41,152 bases of DNA from Thermoanaerobaculum sp. (GCA_021154885.1 JAJKHS010000029.1:1-41152); one strand, 5' to 3'. Shown: positions 9,257 through 18,719, counted from the first letter of the stretch. Program-made: numbers and translations. The notes: a model not told the origin generated them from the sequence alone.

Positions 9257-9805
9257 TCAAGGCCGGACTTCAAGCGTAAAGGTGGCCGGTGCGGTGGCGA
9301 TCTCGTCGCCGGAAAGCGTACGGCCGAAGAACGTGAGCGAGACGTCCAGAACGACCACCGCCGTCCCGGTCTCGCGATCCACCCCGAAATCCAGCAGATC
9401 CTTGAGCGGCTGGCTCAGGATCTGATCGCTGAGCAGGATCGGCAGGTTGATGATGTCCTTCGTGCCATTGACCGTCACCTGGCCGAAGATCGACTGCACC
9501 GACGCCGGCGGCACCCGGGTGCCGGTGTCACGACGCCGGTAGACGATCTCATAGGAGCGCAGCTCGATGGTCTGCAGCTCGCTCGTCGTGCCGGTGGGAT
9601 CCTTGGCAACGTTGCGCAAGGTCACCCGGCCGACCTGGAAAGGCCCGCCGGTGCGCAGCGAGACGGCGACCGGGAGGCCGTTGAAGTCGGAGACCAGCAG
9701 GAGGACGGTGCCCTCGCTGCGGTCGGTCCGCGACCGGCAGCCGGCCACGGCGACCGCGACGGCCAGGGTGATCAGGGTCCAGAGGACAACACGATGGTTC
9801 TTCAT
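9257..9805 (-). CDS. Small lipoprotein of the pil cluster
   Basis: The ATG at 9805 has GGAG eight bases upstream, giving 182 residues. A signal peptide with lipobox (VAGC, Cys near 23) is followed by a mainly beta-strand domain with no motif I recognise (VLLLVSDFNGLPVAVSL near the start, AVVVLDVSLTFFGRTLSGDE near the end). It lies 26 bases after pilQ and 19 before the IPT gene, so it is almost certainly in the same transcript. A pilus-secretin accessory or an assembly factor for the two large beta-repeat lipoproteins downstream is possible. No family assignment is made. Confidence 0.7.
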   Translation of the reverse strand: MKNHRVVLWTLITLAVAVAVAGCRSRTDRSEGTVLLLVSDFNGLPVAVSLRTGGPFQVGRVTLRNVAKDPTGTTSELQTIELRSYEIVYRRRDTGTRVPPASVQSIFGQVTVNGTKDIINLPILLSDQILSQPLKDLLDFGVDRETGTAVVVLDVSLTFFGRTLSGDEIATAPATFTLEVRP

Positions 9806-9831
9806 GGGGAAAGCTCCGCTCCCGAGAGTGC

Positions 9832-12630
9832 TCAAATCTTGATGATCCGCGGTGTGATGAAGATGAGAAGCTCGTCGTTCTCCTCACTCCGCGTCTTGTT
9901 TTTGAACAGGTAGCCGACGATCGGGATGTTGGCTAGGCCGGGCACCCGGCTCTCGCCGTTGTTGCTGGTGATCTTGTAGATGCCGCCGATGACGGCCGTG
10001 CCGCCGTCGCGGACCACCAGCCGGGTGCGGGCATCCTTGGTGGCGATCGGCGCGTTGGCGGCGCCGGGGATCAGGAAGGCGGTCTGCGGCTCGCGCTTCG
10101 AGATGTCGATGTCCATCAGCACCGTCCCCTCGGCAGTCACCTGGGGGACGACGTCGAGCCGCAGGGTGGCGTTGATGAACTGCACGGTCACCGTGTTGTT
10201 GAGGACGGTCTGGACGGGGATCTGCAGACCGCTCTGGATCGAGGCGTGCTGGTTATTGAGCGTCGCCACCTTGGGCGCCGAGAGGATGGTGATCAGACCC
10301 TCGCTCTCCGCCGCCTGCAGGGCCACGTCGAGGTTGAAGGTGTTGAGGACGTTGCCCAGCTTCAGCCGGAGGAGGCCGTTCTGGCCGCCGGAGGCGAGGT
10401 TGACGCTGCCGTTGGCGGAGCCGTTGCTGGGGAACACCAGCCCGGTGGTGTTGCCGTGGGCGGCGTCGGCGAGGGCCTGGAAGCTCCAGTTGATGCCGAT
10501 GTCGCGATTGAACCGCTTCGTCGTCTCGACGATCCGGGCCTCGATCATCACCTGCGGCTCGGGCGCGTCGAGCAGGTCGATCACCGAGAGCACGGCGTCC
10601 ATGTTCGACGGCAGCTCCTTGATGATCAGGGCGTTGGTGCGGCCGTCGACGACCACGCTGCCGCGCTGCGACAGCAGGCCCGCCTGGCCGGTCTTGAGCA
10701 GCGACGCCACCTCGGCGGCCTGGGCGTAGCTCAGGCGCTGGTAGACCGTGCGCAGGGGAATGGCCAGGGCCTTCGCCGCCGCGAGCTGCTGCCGCTCGTT
10801 GGCCTCCTGCCGCAGCACGCTGGTGGGGGCGATGCGCATGACGTTGCCGTCGAGCTCGTAGTCCAGGTTGTTGATCTTCAGGATCTGCTCCAGGGCCTGG
10901 TCCCAGGGGACGTTCTCCAGCTCCGCCGTGACGACGCCGCTGACGCCCGGCTGCACGATGATGTTCAGGCCGCTGATCTGGGCGAACGTGCGGATCACGT
11001 CGGTGACGTCGGCGTTGGTCACCTTGAGGTCGATGGGCTCGCCGACGTAGGTCCTCTCCCTGTCGTTCGGGCCCTTGGGCTGGAGGATGGAGGAGGCCGG
11101 CGTCTGGTGGGGACCGGAAACCTCGACCGGACCGGTGCCGGGGCGGGGGCCGGCGGGGACCGAGCCCGCCGCGCCCGAGCGCGGCTGCAACACCACCTTG
11201 CCGGGAGACGACGAGGACTGGACGACCGCGGCCGCCGGGGAGTCCGAGGTGCGCTTGGAGCCCGCCGCCGGAGCCGGCGGCGGCTGCCGCTGAGCCAGCG
11301 TCAGGTCGGAGGGCTCGGGCGCCGCCGGGCTCGGGGGCGGCGCAGCCGGCGGCGCCGCGGCCGGGGCGGCCGGGGCGGCCGTCACGGAAGGCGCCGGAGC
11401 CGAGGTCTTGGCGGAGGCTTTCGCGGCATGGGCCGTGGCCGCCGGAGCGGGGGCCACGGGCACGGGGGCCGGAGCCACCTCGGGAGCCGCCGGAGCCGGC
11501 GCCGGCGAGGCCGGGGCCGCGGTGTCCGGAGCGGGATTCGTGTCCGGAGCGGGATTCGCCGCGCCAGCGCCTGGGGCCGGGAAGGAGACCACCAGGGCCT
11601 CCTGGGTGCGCTCGATCACCGGCACCGTATCGCGGCGCAGGTCGAAGACGACGCGGGAGACCGGCTTCGGCGCGGGCCTGAACTGCGCCACCCGGACGCG
11701 CTCCACCACCGTGCTGTTGACCGCGAGCGCCGAGCGCTGGGCGCGGTTGATCACGCCGTCGAGGTCGATCACGAAGCGCCGGGGCTCGGAGAGGGCGAAG
11801 GTCGAGTACGGGAACGCGCCGTCGCCGGCGATGCGGATCACCGCGCCGCCGTCCGCGGCCAGGACCTCGATGACGTCGAGCCGGGTGGCGGCGACGCCCT
11901 GAGGTGCGGGTGCCACCGTGGGCTTGTCGGGGGTGCCGAGGGCCGCGGAGCCCGCGGCGGCGGCGCTCGTCGCCGAAGCGGCTGCAGACACCGTTGGGGG
12001 AGTCCCACCCGCCGCCGGGGCGGGGTTCGCGGCGGCCTCTTCGCCCAGGGGCTCGAAGGCGAGCTTGGCATTTTCCGGGTTTGCGGGGTTTGCCGGCTTG
12101 GCCGCCTTGGCCTGCTCGCCCACCGGCAGGAGCTGGATGCGGAGCCTGGCGCCATCGGCGGTGACCGAGTGCTCCACCTCCTGACGGGTGGCGATCACCA
12201 GCCGGGTCATGGGCCGGACCCCCTCGTCGCTCTTCTGGATCGCCAGGGAGGAGACCAGCCCCTCCGCGGGCGACAGATCGGCGAGGCCGGCGCGGGGGAC
12301 CGCGTTGGGCAGCTCGACGATCACCCGCCCTTCGGCGTTGCGAAAGCTGGTCCAGACCAGGGGCGCGCTCGCTTCCAGGTCGATGAAGACTTCGGGCGCT
12401 CCTTCCCGCAGGTCCAGGGAGCGGATCTCGGCGGCCGACTGGGCCGCCGCCCGGGTCTCCGCCGGGGCCTGCTTCGCCGCCGGTTTCGGGGCCGGCGCGG
12501 CCTCGACCACCCGGGCGGGCCGCTCGGCCCTGGAGGCGGTACAGCCGCCCACCGCCACGGTCAGAACCACGGCCGAAGCGATCCAACGCCGGTAACCGGC
12601 GCACTGTTTCGTGTTGCCCACATCTCCCAT
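9832..12630 (-). CDS. pilQ: Type IV pilus secretin PilQ
   Basis: Forms the outer-membrane channel through which the type IV pilus passes. It has 932 residues. A signal sequence with a lipobox-like VGGC near 27-30 is followed by an AMIN domain (about 65-175), a second AMIN domain (about 240-350) and a long Ala/Pro-rich linker. Then come an STN-type domain (IDLKVTNADVTDVIRTFAQ onwards), a secretin_N domain with the RTNALIIKELPSNMDAVL signature, and the secretin barrel ending ENDELLIFITPRIIKI. A short in-frame 9-bp repeat expansion (AKAAKPANPANPE) sits between the AMIN domains. GGGAGG lies nine bases before the ATG. It is downstream of pilP by 44 bases, in the standard pilMNOPQ order. Confidence 0.95.
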   Translation of the reverse strand: MGDVGNTKQCAGYRRWIASAVVLTVAVGGCTASRAERPARVVEAAPAPKPAAKQAPAETRAAAQSAAEIRSLDLREGAPEVFIDLEASAPLVWTSFRNAEGRVIVELPNAVPRAGLADLSPAEGLVSSLAIQKSDEGVRPMTRLVIATRQEVEHSVTADGARLRIQLLPVGEQAKAAKPANPANPENAKLAFEPLGEEAAANPAPAAGGTPPTVSAAASATSAAAAGSAALGTPDKPTVAPAPQGVAATRLDVIEVLAADGGAVIRIAGDGAFPYSTFALSEPRRFVIDLDGVINRAQRSALAVNSTVVERVRVAQFRPAPKPVSRVVFDLRRDTVPVIERTQEALVVSFPAPGAGAANPAPDTNPAPDTAAPASPAPAPAAPEVAPAPVPVAPAPAATAHAAKASAKTSAPAPSVTAAPAAPAAAPPAAPPPSPAAPEPSDLTLAQRQPPPAPAAGSKRTSDSPAAAVVQSSSSPGKVVLQPRSGAAGSVPAGPRPGTGPVEVSGPHQTPASSILQPKGPNDRERTYVGEPIDLKVTNADVTDVIRTFAQISGLNIIVQPGVSGVVTAELENVPWDQALEQILKINNLDYELDGNVMRIAPTSVLRQEANERQQLAAAKALAIPLRTVYQRLSYAQAAEVASLLKTGQAGLLSQRGSVVVDGRTNALIIKELPSNMDAVLSVIDLLDAPEPQVMIEARIVETTKRFNRDIGINWSFQALADAAHGNTTGLVFPSNGSANGSVNLASGGQNGLLRLKLGNVLNTFNLDVALQAAESEGLITILSAPKVATLNNQHASIQSGLQIPVQTVLNNTVTVQFINATLRLDVVPQVTAEGTVLMDIDISKREPQTAFLIPGAANAPIATKDARTRLVVRDGGTAVIGGIYKITSNNGESRVPGLANIPIVGYLFKNKTRSEENDELLIFITPRIIKI

Positions 12631-12674
12631 GGCTACTCGCCTCCCTTACGGGCCTGGAAACACCAACTCACGCG

Positions 12675-13283
12675 CTAGGAAGGGTTCAGGCTCTTGACCA
12701 CCTCACGGAACGGCTTCAATGCGGTGGGGTCTTGTACGACTTGTTTGAACACCACCTCGTTGTGGTTGATGCTCACCACGTCGCCGTCGTAGAGCTGGTC
12801 TCCCTCTTTCAACAGATAACTCTTCTTCTGGTTCGCGGCCACCACCTGGGCCACGTAGCCCTTGCTGGTGCGGAACACCCCGGTGAGATCGATCTCGTCG
12901 ATCAGCAGCCCGGCGATGCCCTCCGGCCGCGGACCGCGGAACTCGGGGCGGTCGGGCCCGGCGAGCAGCGACTTGAAGGGGTCGCGCCGGTTGCCCGGGT
13001 CGTAGGAGAAGCCGCTGCCGGACAGCACCTGCTCCTCGCCCTCCAGGATCTGATCGATGTCGCCCATGTCGGGGCCGCCGCTGGTCTCCGGGCCGGCCGA
13101 GGTCTGCGGCGAGCCCGCCGCCGGCTTCGCGGACGCCGCCGCCGGCTTCGCGGGCGCCGCCGCCGGCTTCTGGCCCTGGGCCTGGCGCTGCGGCGCCGGC
13201 TTCTGCGCCTGCGCCAGGGCGGCCCACGCGGCGGCCACCACCAGCAGGGCGATCAGGCTCGCGGAGCGGATGAAGCGGGCCAT
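12675..13283 (-). CDS. pilP: Type IV pilus assembly protein PilP
   Basis: An inner-membrane-associated periplasmic protein linking the PilMNO platform to the PilQ secretin. Counting from the ATG at 13283 it has 202 residues: a signal sequence (ARFIRSASLIALLVVAAAW), an Ala/Pro/Lys-rich linker with near-perfect repeats (about 28-60), then the PilP beta domain with the typical YDPGNRRDPF motif and GVFRTSKGYVAQV, ending in FREVVKSL. The start codon shares one base with the pilO stop (TGATG), which argues for coupled translation and against the much longer upstream frame. No Cys follows the signal sequence, so unlike some PilP proteins it is not obviously a lipoprotein. Confidence 0.92.
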   Translation of the reverse strand: MARFIRSASLIALLVVAAAWAALAQAQKPAPQRQAQGQKPAAAPAKPAAASAKPAAGSPQTSAGPETSGGPDMGDIDQILEGEEQVLSGSGFSYDPGNRRDPFKSLLAGPDRPEFRGPRPEGIAGLLIDEIDLTGVFRTSKGYVAQVVAANQKKSYLLKEGDQLYDGDVVSINHNEVVFKQVVQDPTALKPFREVVKSLNPS

Positions 13284-13984
13284 CAGTCGGGTCCTCCAGG
13301 GCTGACGCCGCCCGTGCGGATGCGGGTCGCCGGGCCGCCTTCGGACGGCGGCTGCGCCGGGGGACGCGCCGGCGCCTTGGTGGCCGGGCCCTTGACGTCC
13401 TTCGCCGGCTCGGCCGACGGCTCCTTGTAGACGAACGTCTTGGCCGAGAAGCTCGCGACGATGGTGTGGGTCCCGGCCTGCTTGCCCTGCATCGCGCTGA
13501 CCTCCAGGTTCTCGATGTTGATCACCCGCGAGAAGCGGCTGATGCGGTCGAAAAAGAGCGCCAGGTTGTGATAGCTGGCCTCGACGTTCACGCCGATCGG
13601 CCACTCGCTGTAGAACTCCTTCTCGGTGAGCGTCCCGGGGTTGAAGCGCTTGAGGCTGAAGTCCCCCTGCTCGGCCAGCGAGCGGATGCGCCGCATCAGG
13701 TCCGGCGTGTTGCGCCGGGCGGGCAGGATGCGCAGCAGCTTGTCCAGCTCCAGCTCGAGCTGCCGGACCTCCTCGCGGAACTTCGGCAGCTCCAGGCGCG
13801 CCGCGCGCCCCTCCTGGATCTTGGTCTGGAGGCCCTTCAACACCCCCTCCTGACGGTCGTACTCGTCGCGCAGCGGCTCCAGCATGCGCCAGGAGCCCGC
13901 CGCGAAGAGCAGCCCGCCAACGACCAGCCCCACGCCGAGCCCGACGTACCAGGGCTTCCCTTCCAGTCCCGTCTTCAACGCCAC
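13283..13984 (-). CDS. pilO: Type IV pilus inner-membrane protein PilO
   Basis: Partner of PilN in the inner-membrane alignment complex. It has 233 residues from a GTG start with AGGAGG nine bases upstream. A short cytosolic N-terminus, one transmembrane helix (about 13-32), a coiled coil (about 37-85) and the ferredoxin-like periplasmic domain (SEWPIGVNVEASYHNLALFF to TFVYKE) follow in the usual order. The Pro/Ser-rich tail from about 200 is longer than in most PilO proteins. The gene is 13 bases downstream of pilN and overlaps pilP by one base. Confidence 0.93.
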   Translation of the reverse strand: MALKTGLEGKPWYVGLGVGLVVGGLLFAAGSWRMLEPLRDEYDRQEGVLKGLQTKIQEGRAARLELPKFREEVRQLELELDKLLRILPARRNTPDLMRRIRSLAEQGDFSLKRFNPGTLTEKEFYSEWPIGVNVEASYHNLALFFDRISRFSRVINIENLEVSAMQGKQAGTHTIVASFSAKTFVYKEPSAEPAKDVKGPATKAPARPPAQPPSEGGPATRIRTGGVSPGGPD

Positions 13985-13997
13985 CGGGCCAGTCCTC

Positions 13998-14660
13998 CTA
14001 TCCCGACGTCGCCGGGATCGACGCCTTGGGCTTGGTGCGGCCGCCGGCGGCCTCTTTGCCGTCCTTGCCGGTCGCCGCGTCCTTGTCCTTGGCGTGCGTC
14101 GCGAACGAGTAGTGAAAATTGATCACGAATTTGTAGACGCCGCCCCCCTGCTGCTCCGTGCTCTTCAGGATGGGCTCGTCGAACTCCGGCACCTTGTCGA
14201 GGTTCTCGATGAAATTGGCGACGGCGTTGGTGTTGAAGGCGCGGCCTTCGATCTCGATCGAATCCGCCGACATCTTCAGGCGGTCGAGCCAGAGCAGCTC
14301 CGGCAGGGCCCGGGAGACGTAGTCCATCACCCGCACCGGTCCGCGCTGGTTGGCCTTCAGATCGTTGATGACGCCGATCTTGCGCACCAGCTCCGACTTT
14401 TTCGTCTTGTAGTCCTCGACCTCTTTGATGACGGTGGCCATCGAGTCGACTTCGTGCTGAGCCGCGGTCACCTCCGCCGTCTTCTCGTCCACCTCTTTGT
14501 TCAGGAGCCACCAGTTGATGGCGAGCGCTCCGAGGCCGATCACCAGGCCGACGAGGATCAGCCACTGGCCGACGTCCCGCCCTTCCAGCTTGCTCAGGGC
14601 GGCGGGCCGGGACTTGCGGACGGTCCGCTTGCCCTCGGAGAGCAGGTTGATCTTGATCAT
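13998..14660 (-). CDS. pilN: Type IV pilus inner-membrane protein PilN
   Basis: Has 220 residues. The conserved cytosolic INLL motif at 4-7 binds PilM. One transmembrane helix follows (about 32-52), then a coiled coil (VDEKTAEVTAAQHEVDSM onwards) and the periplasmic ferredoxin-like domain (LPELLWLDRLKMSADSIEIEG region and FVINFHYSFA). It forms a heterodimer with PilO. The C-terminal Lys/Gly-rich tail is variable. It begins four bases after the pilM stop and is part of the pilM-N-O-P-Q operon. Confidence 0.94.
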   Translation of the reverse strand: MIKINLLSEGKRTVRKSRPAALSKLEGRDVGQWLILVGLVIGLGALAINWWLLNKEVDEKTAEVTAAQHEVDSMATVIKEVEDYKTKKSELVRKIGVINDLKANQRGPVRVMDYVSRALPELLWLDRLKMSADSIEIEGRAFNTNAVANFIENLDKVPEFDEPILKSTEQQGGGVYKFVINFHYSFATHAKDKDAATGKDGKEAAGGRTKPKASIPATSG

Positions 14661-14664
14661 CGCC

Positions 14665-15723
14665 CTAGTCCCCCACCCTGCGGATGCCGAGACCCACGGC
14701 GACCGCCATCATGGGAGCGATCGACTGCAGCCACGGGCCGTCGAAGTCCCCTTCCTTGTACTGGATGCGGCGCAACGGGTTCATCAGCTCCGTCGGCACC
14801 TGGAAACGCTCCCGCAGCACCTGCTGGAGGTTCGGCGTGAGGGCGCAGCCGCCGGCGAGCATCAGCTCGTCGACCGGCCCCTCCGACGAGGTCGCCGAGA
14901 AGAAATCGAACGTCTTGCGGATCTCCGACGCCATCTCCGCCGACACGGCGTCGAGCACCGGGCGGGCGTCGGCCGGCGAGTAGCGGTCCACCGACTCGCC
15001 CTGCTTGAGCCCCTCCGCCTGCGCGAACGAGAGGTTGAACTCGCGCTGCAGGGCCTCCGTGAACTGGTTGCCGCCGAAGGAGATGTCGCGCCAGAAGACG
15101 GTGGTGCCGCGGGCCAGGATGTTGATGTTGGTCACCCCGGCCCCGAGGTTGATCAGTGCCACGACCTTGCGCGGATCGAGCTCGTAGTTCACCTCGTAGG
15201 CGTTCTGCACCGCGAAGGCGTCGACGTCCACCAGCGCCGGCTGCTTGCCCGTCTGGCTGATCACCGAGACGTAGTCGTTGACCTTGTCGCGCTTGACCGC
15301 CACCAGCAGGACCTCCATGTTGTCCCGCCCGGGCTCGCCCTCGGTCAGCACCACGTAGTCGAGCCGCACGTCGTTGATGTCGAAGGGGATGTACTGCTCC
15401 GCCTCCCACTGGATGGAGTTGCCCAGCTCCTCCTCGGTCATCGCCGGGAGCTGGATCTTCTTGATGATCACCGAGTGGCCGGAGAGGGAGGTGGCGTAAT
15501 TGGTGCCCTTGACCTTCGTCTGGTCGTTCAGCCGGTGGATGGCGTCCACCACCAGCGACGAGTCCATGATCGACCCGTCCACGATGGCCTCCGGCGACAG
15601 CGGCTCGATGCCGAGGCGCTGCAGGTGGAACTCACCCTTGCGCTCCCGCAGCTCCACCAGCTTGATGGCAGAGCTGCCGATGTCGAGGCCCACGACCCCC
15701 TTCTTCGCACGGGAGAAGAGCAC
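14665..15723 (-). CDS. pilM: Type IV pilus assembly ATPase-like protein PilM
   Basis: An actin-like cytosolic protein that binds the N-terminal tail of PilN. It has 352 residues from a GTG start with GGGGAG eight bases upstream. Actin/FtsA-fold nucleotide-binding motifs are present: VVGLDIGSSAIKLVEL (10-25, phosphate 1), NLGAGVTNINI (phosphate 2) and LMLAGGCALTPNL near the C-terminus (adenosine motif). It is the first gene of the pil operon, with a possible promoter upstream near 15790-15817. Confidence 0.95.
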   Translation of the reverse strand: MLFSRAKKGVVGLDIGSSAIKLVELRERKGEFHLQRLGIEPLSPEAIVDGSIMDSSLVVDAIHRLNDQTKVKGTNYATSLSGHSVIIKKIQLPAMTEEELGNSIQWEAEQYIPFDINDVRLDYVVLTEGEPGRDNMEVLLVAVKRDKVNDYVSVISQTGKQPALVDVDAFAVQNAYEVNYELDPRKVVALINLGAGVTNINILARGTTVFWRDISFGGNQFTEALQREFNLSFAQAEGLKQGESVDRYSPADARPVLDAVSAEMASEIRKTFDFFSATSSEGPVDELMLAGGCALTPNLQQVLRERFQVPTELMNPLRRIQYKEGDFDGPWLQSIAPMMAVAVGLGIRRVGD

Positions 15724-15788
15724 GTTTTGAACTCCCCAAAGCCCTACGTTTAAGGCAACTTACCGGGTGTTACTTAAAGCTTCGCTGG

Positions 15789-15817
15789 AAGCTACCAGGA
15801 ATAAACACCGGTGTCAA
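15789..15817 (-). promoter_or_regulatory. Possible sigma70-type promoter of the pil operon
   Basis: On the minus strand a perfect TTGACA (15817-15812) is followed after 17 bases by TAGCTT (15794-15789), about 65 bases before the pilM GTG. The -10 matches only three of six bases. No RpoN-type -24/-12 element (TGGCAC-N5-TTGC) was found nearby. Confidence 0.35.
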
Positions 15818-15916
15818 GGTGCCAATGCATCTATGGCTATATTGACCAGTTCGCCAACTCTACACCAGCCACGGACGCTCTGCAAGCGAAATCTCCGGAA
15901 GGGGGATTTGCCTCTT

Positions 15917-18694
15917 TCACGGCGACGCCCCGAGGGGGAGCACCCACAGCTCGCGCCCGTGCTCGGCGTCGACGGCGGTGAAGAAGAGGTTGCCGTCCGT
16001 GGCCACCAGGTCCCGGGGCCACGAGGAGGCGGGGCCGGGCAGGACGTCCTGCACCATCGCCGTACCGGCGGCCGTGCCGTCGCTCGTCCACAGCTCGAGG
16101 CCGTGCTCGCCGTCGGTGGCCGTGAAGTACAGCCGGTCGCCGCCGGCGGCGAGGGACTGCGGACGGGAGTGAGCGGCCCCGGGCGCGATATCCCGCACCA
16201 GCACGGTCCCCGCCGCCGTGCCGTCCGTGCGCCACAGCTCCTGGCCATGGACGCCGTCGTCGAGGGCAAAGAAGAGGAAGTCGCCGGCGGGCGTGAGCGC
16301 GAGGGAGAAGAGAGCGGAAGGATCGCCGGGCGCAGCGAAGTCCGTCACCAGGGACGTCCCGGCCGCCGTGCCGTCCGACCGCCAGAGGCTCAAGGGGCGG
16401 GCGGGCTCCCCGGTATCCGCGAAGAAATAGGCGGCGCCCTGGAAGGCGGTGAGCTGGCGCGGGTTGAGGGGCCGCAGCGCGTTCGCGCCGGCGGTCGCCG
16501 CGAAAACCGGCGCCGTGCCGGCGGCGCTGCCGTCCGACGTCCACAGCTCGCGCTCTGCGGGGCGGCCCACTCCCTGCATCACGAGCAGAGCCTTGCCGTC
16601 GAGGAGCACGAAATCTCCAGGTAAAAACCCGGGCGGCGAGACGAGATCGACCAGGGCAGCGGTCCCGGCGGACGTGCCGTCGGTGCGCCACAGGAAGGTG
16701 TCGAACGGTGGCTCGCTGTGCTGGGCGACGAAAAACGCGCTGCCCGCCGTCGCTCCCACCATGTAGAGGCCGCCGCCCAGAGTCACCGAGCCCGTCTGCA
16801 CGGTCCCCTGTGGCGTGCCGTCGCTGCGCCAGAAATCCGAGCCGAAGGGCGGCTGAGGACTGCTGGTGGAGAAGAAAAGGGCGCCGTTCAACGGCAGGAG
16901 GCCGCCGAGGTCCGAGCCGCTCCACGCAGCGAGGACCTGCGTCCCCTCGGGAGTGCCGTCCGTGCGCCACAGATGGGAGGGGTCCAGGCTGAAGAAGGTC
17001 GCGCCCCCGGCGGTGACGATCGGACTGACGGCCAGGGAGGCGCAGCCCTGGCCGGCGTCCAGCAGGCGCTCCGTGCCGCCGGCGGAGCCATCGCTGCGCC
17101 AGAGGCCCGTGCCGCCGGCGGCCGAGCAGGCGCCGAAGAGCACTCCGGAGCCGAACGGGGTCAGGCTCTGGATGGACGATCCGGCCTCGAGGCCGCCACC
17201 GAAGGTGAGGATCCGCCGCGTCCCCGCCACGGTGAGATCGCTCGCCCAGGGCTGGGAGCCGGCGAAGCTGTCGAGCCCGTTGAAGACCACTCCGCGCCCC
17301 AGCACGGCGAAGTCGAGCCCGTCCGCGACTCCGGTGAGGATCCGCCCGAGCCGGGCCGTGCCGGCGGCGGTGCCGTCCGTGACCCACAGGTCGCGGTCCC
17401 CGGCGGTGAAGAGCAGCCGTCCCAGGGCCGGGCTGAAGCCTCTGGGCAGACTCCCGCACTTGCCAGGGCACAGGTCCTTCAGAAACCGGGTGCCGGCCCC
17501 CGTGCCGTCCGTCTCCCACAGCTCGCTGCCCCGGTGATCGCGGCCCGCGAAGACCGCGCGGCCGCCCAGCACGCTGAGCCGCGGAGGGAACGGATCGATC
17601 CTGGGGCACCCCCCCGGACAGTCGCGCAGCGGTTTGGGATGGACCATCCTGGGCCCCAGGCCCCAGAGGGACCAACTGTTACCGTTCCCGTCCCCCCCGG
17701 CGGCGAAGACCAACCGGCCGCCCACCTCCGAGATCGGCCCCATCCCATTCTCGAAGCGGGCGAGGAGCCGCACCCGGCGATGGGGAGCCGGGATCTCCCA
17801 GAGAGAGACGACGCCGTCGCCCTCGTCGTCTTCGATCAGCACCCGGCCGCCGGCCTGAAGCAGACCGACGCCCCGCGACCGGAAGTCGAGGGGAAAGCTG
17901 CCGGCGTGGGTGAGGGGGGACCCATCCTCGGGAGCGAGCCACACGTCGCCGTTGCCCGTCGAAACGTACAGCGCGTCGCCCACCGGCAGCATGGCGCCGA
18001 TCCGATCCCGGAAAACCGCCAGTTCGCGGGTGCCGTCCGGCGTGCCGTCCGTGGTCCACAGGGCGGCACCTTGCGGATCGGTGCTGCTGAACACTACGTG
18101 ATGGCCCTGGACGACGAACTGAAAGAACGGGGGGGAATCCGGATCGGTCTCGATCGCCCGCAGCAATCCCGTCCCTGCGGCCGTGCCGTCGCTGCGCCAA
18201 GGCTGGCAGACCCGGGCCGTGTCGCAGGCGACGAAGTAGAGGATCCCCCCGGGGCCGACGACCGGCTGTGCGCTATCCCTGGCAACCGTGGCCCCCAGTG
18301 GAAAGGTGCCGGCGCCCGCCGCCGTGCCGTCGGTGCGCCAGAGCCGTCCCAGAGAGTCGGTGAGGAACGCGAGCGGCCCGGCGACGCCGAGGATCTGAAC
18401 CCGAAAGGAAGAATCCGGGCTCAGGCTCTCGGCGCAGAGATCGGCCAGGCGGCCGGTGCCCGCCGCCGTGCCGTCCGTGGACCACAGGCCGCACTGGTCG
18501 TCGCCGGCGAAAAGAAAGCTCAAGAACAGGACCCGGCCCCCCAGCGGGGTGAATGACTTGAAGACCGGGGTGAACGTTTCGTCCCAGGGGACGGTGGCCG
18601 GGTTCAGGTCCGCCACGAGATGAGCGGGCCCGCCGGCCCAGACCGGTGCCGCGGCGCAAAGACCCAGAAGGGTCGCCGGAAACCAGAAACGCAT
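15917..18694 (-). CDS. Secreted ELWxxDGT-repeat protein
   Basis: From the ATG at 18694 it has 925 residues, with a signal peptide (FPATLLGLCAAAPVWAG). The rest is built from about 15 recurring units, each carrying a variant of (E/G/S)LW-x-(S/T)-DGT-x-x-GT followed by strands such as L-x-F-x-A and a short L-W or E-L-W turn. These are the ELWxxDGT repeats, predicted to fold as beta-propeller-like blades on the outside of the cell. One unit has DLT and two DGS in place of DGT. No catalytic residues or C-terminal sorting domain are apparent. It is transcribed away from rpmB and ends about 190 bases before pilM. Function is unknown; an extracellular or surface structural role is likely. Confidence 0.8.
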   Translation of the reverse strand: MRFWFPATLLGLCAAAPVWAGGPAHLVADLNPATVPWDETFTPVFKSFTPLGGRVLFLSFLFAGDDQCGLWSTDGTAAGTGRLADLCAESLSPDSSFRVQILGVAGPLAFLTDSLGRLWRTDGTAAGAGTFPLGATVARDSAQPVVGPGGILYFVACDTARVCQPWRSDGTAAGTGLLRAIETDPDSPPFFQFVVQGHHVVFSSTDPQGAALWTTDGTPDGTRELAVFRDRIGAMLPVGDALYVSTGNGDVWLAPEDGSPLTHAGSFPLDFRSRGVGLLQAGGRVLIEDDEGDGVVSLWEIPAPHRRVRLLARFENGMGPISEVGGRLVFAAGGDGNGNSWSLWGLGPRMVHPKPLRDCPGGCPRIDPFPPRLSVLGGRAVFAGRDHRGSELWETDGTGAGTRFLKDLCPGKCGSLPRGFSPALGRLLFTAGDRDLWVTDGTAAGTARLGRILTGVADGLDFAVLGRGVVFNGLDSFAGSQPWASDLTVAGTRRILTFGGGLEAGSSIQSLTPFGSGVLFGACSAAGGTGLWRSDGSAGGTERLLDAGQGCASLAVSPIVTAGGATFFSLDPSHLWRTDGTPEGTQVLAAWSGSDLGGLLPLNGALFFSTSSPQPPFGSDFWRSDGTPQGTVQTGSVTLGGGLYMVGATAGSAFFVAQHSEPPFDTFLWRTDGTSAGTAALVDLVSPPGFLPGDFVLLDGKALLVMQGVGRPAERELWTSDGSAAGTAPVFAATAGANALRPLNPRQLTAFQGAAYFFADTGEPARPLSLWRSDGTAAGTSLVTDFAAPGDPSALFSLALTPAGDFLFFALDDGVHGQELWRTDGTAAGTVLVRDIAPGAAHSRPQSLAAGGDRLYFTATDGEHGLELWTSDGTAAGTAMVQDVLPGPASSWPRDLVATDGNLFFTAVDAEHGRELWVLPLGASP

Positions 18695-18719
18695 GATGAA
18701 GCCCCACCTTCCCGACCGC

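Noticed and set aside
10246-12678. Very long plus-strand open frame opposite pilQ
   Set aside because: It is an antisense shadow caused by high GC; the minus strand encodes a complete secretin with all motifs.
15800-15830. RpoN promoter for pilM
   Set aside because: TGGCAC is present on the minus strand but not followed by TTGC at the required spacing.
16718-18556. Long plus-strand open frame opposite the ELWxxDGT gene
   Set aside because: Low-complexity shadow of a repeat gene; no start context and no recognisable domain.
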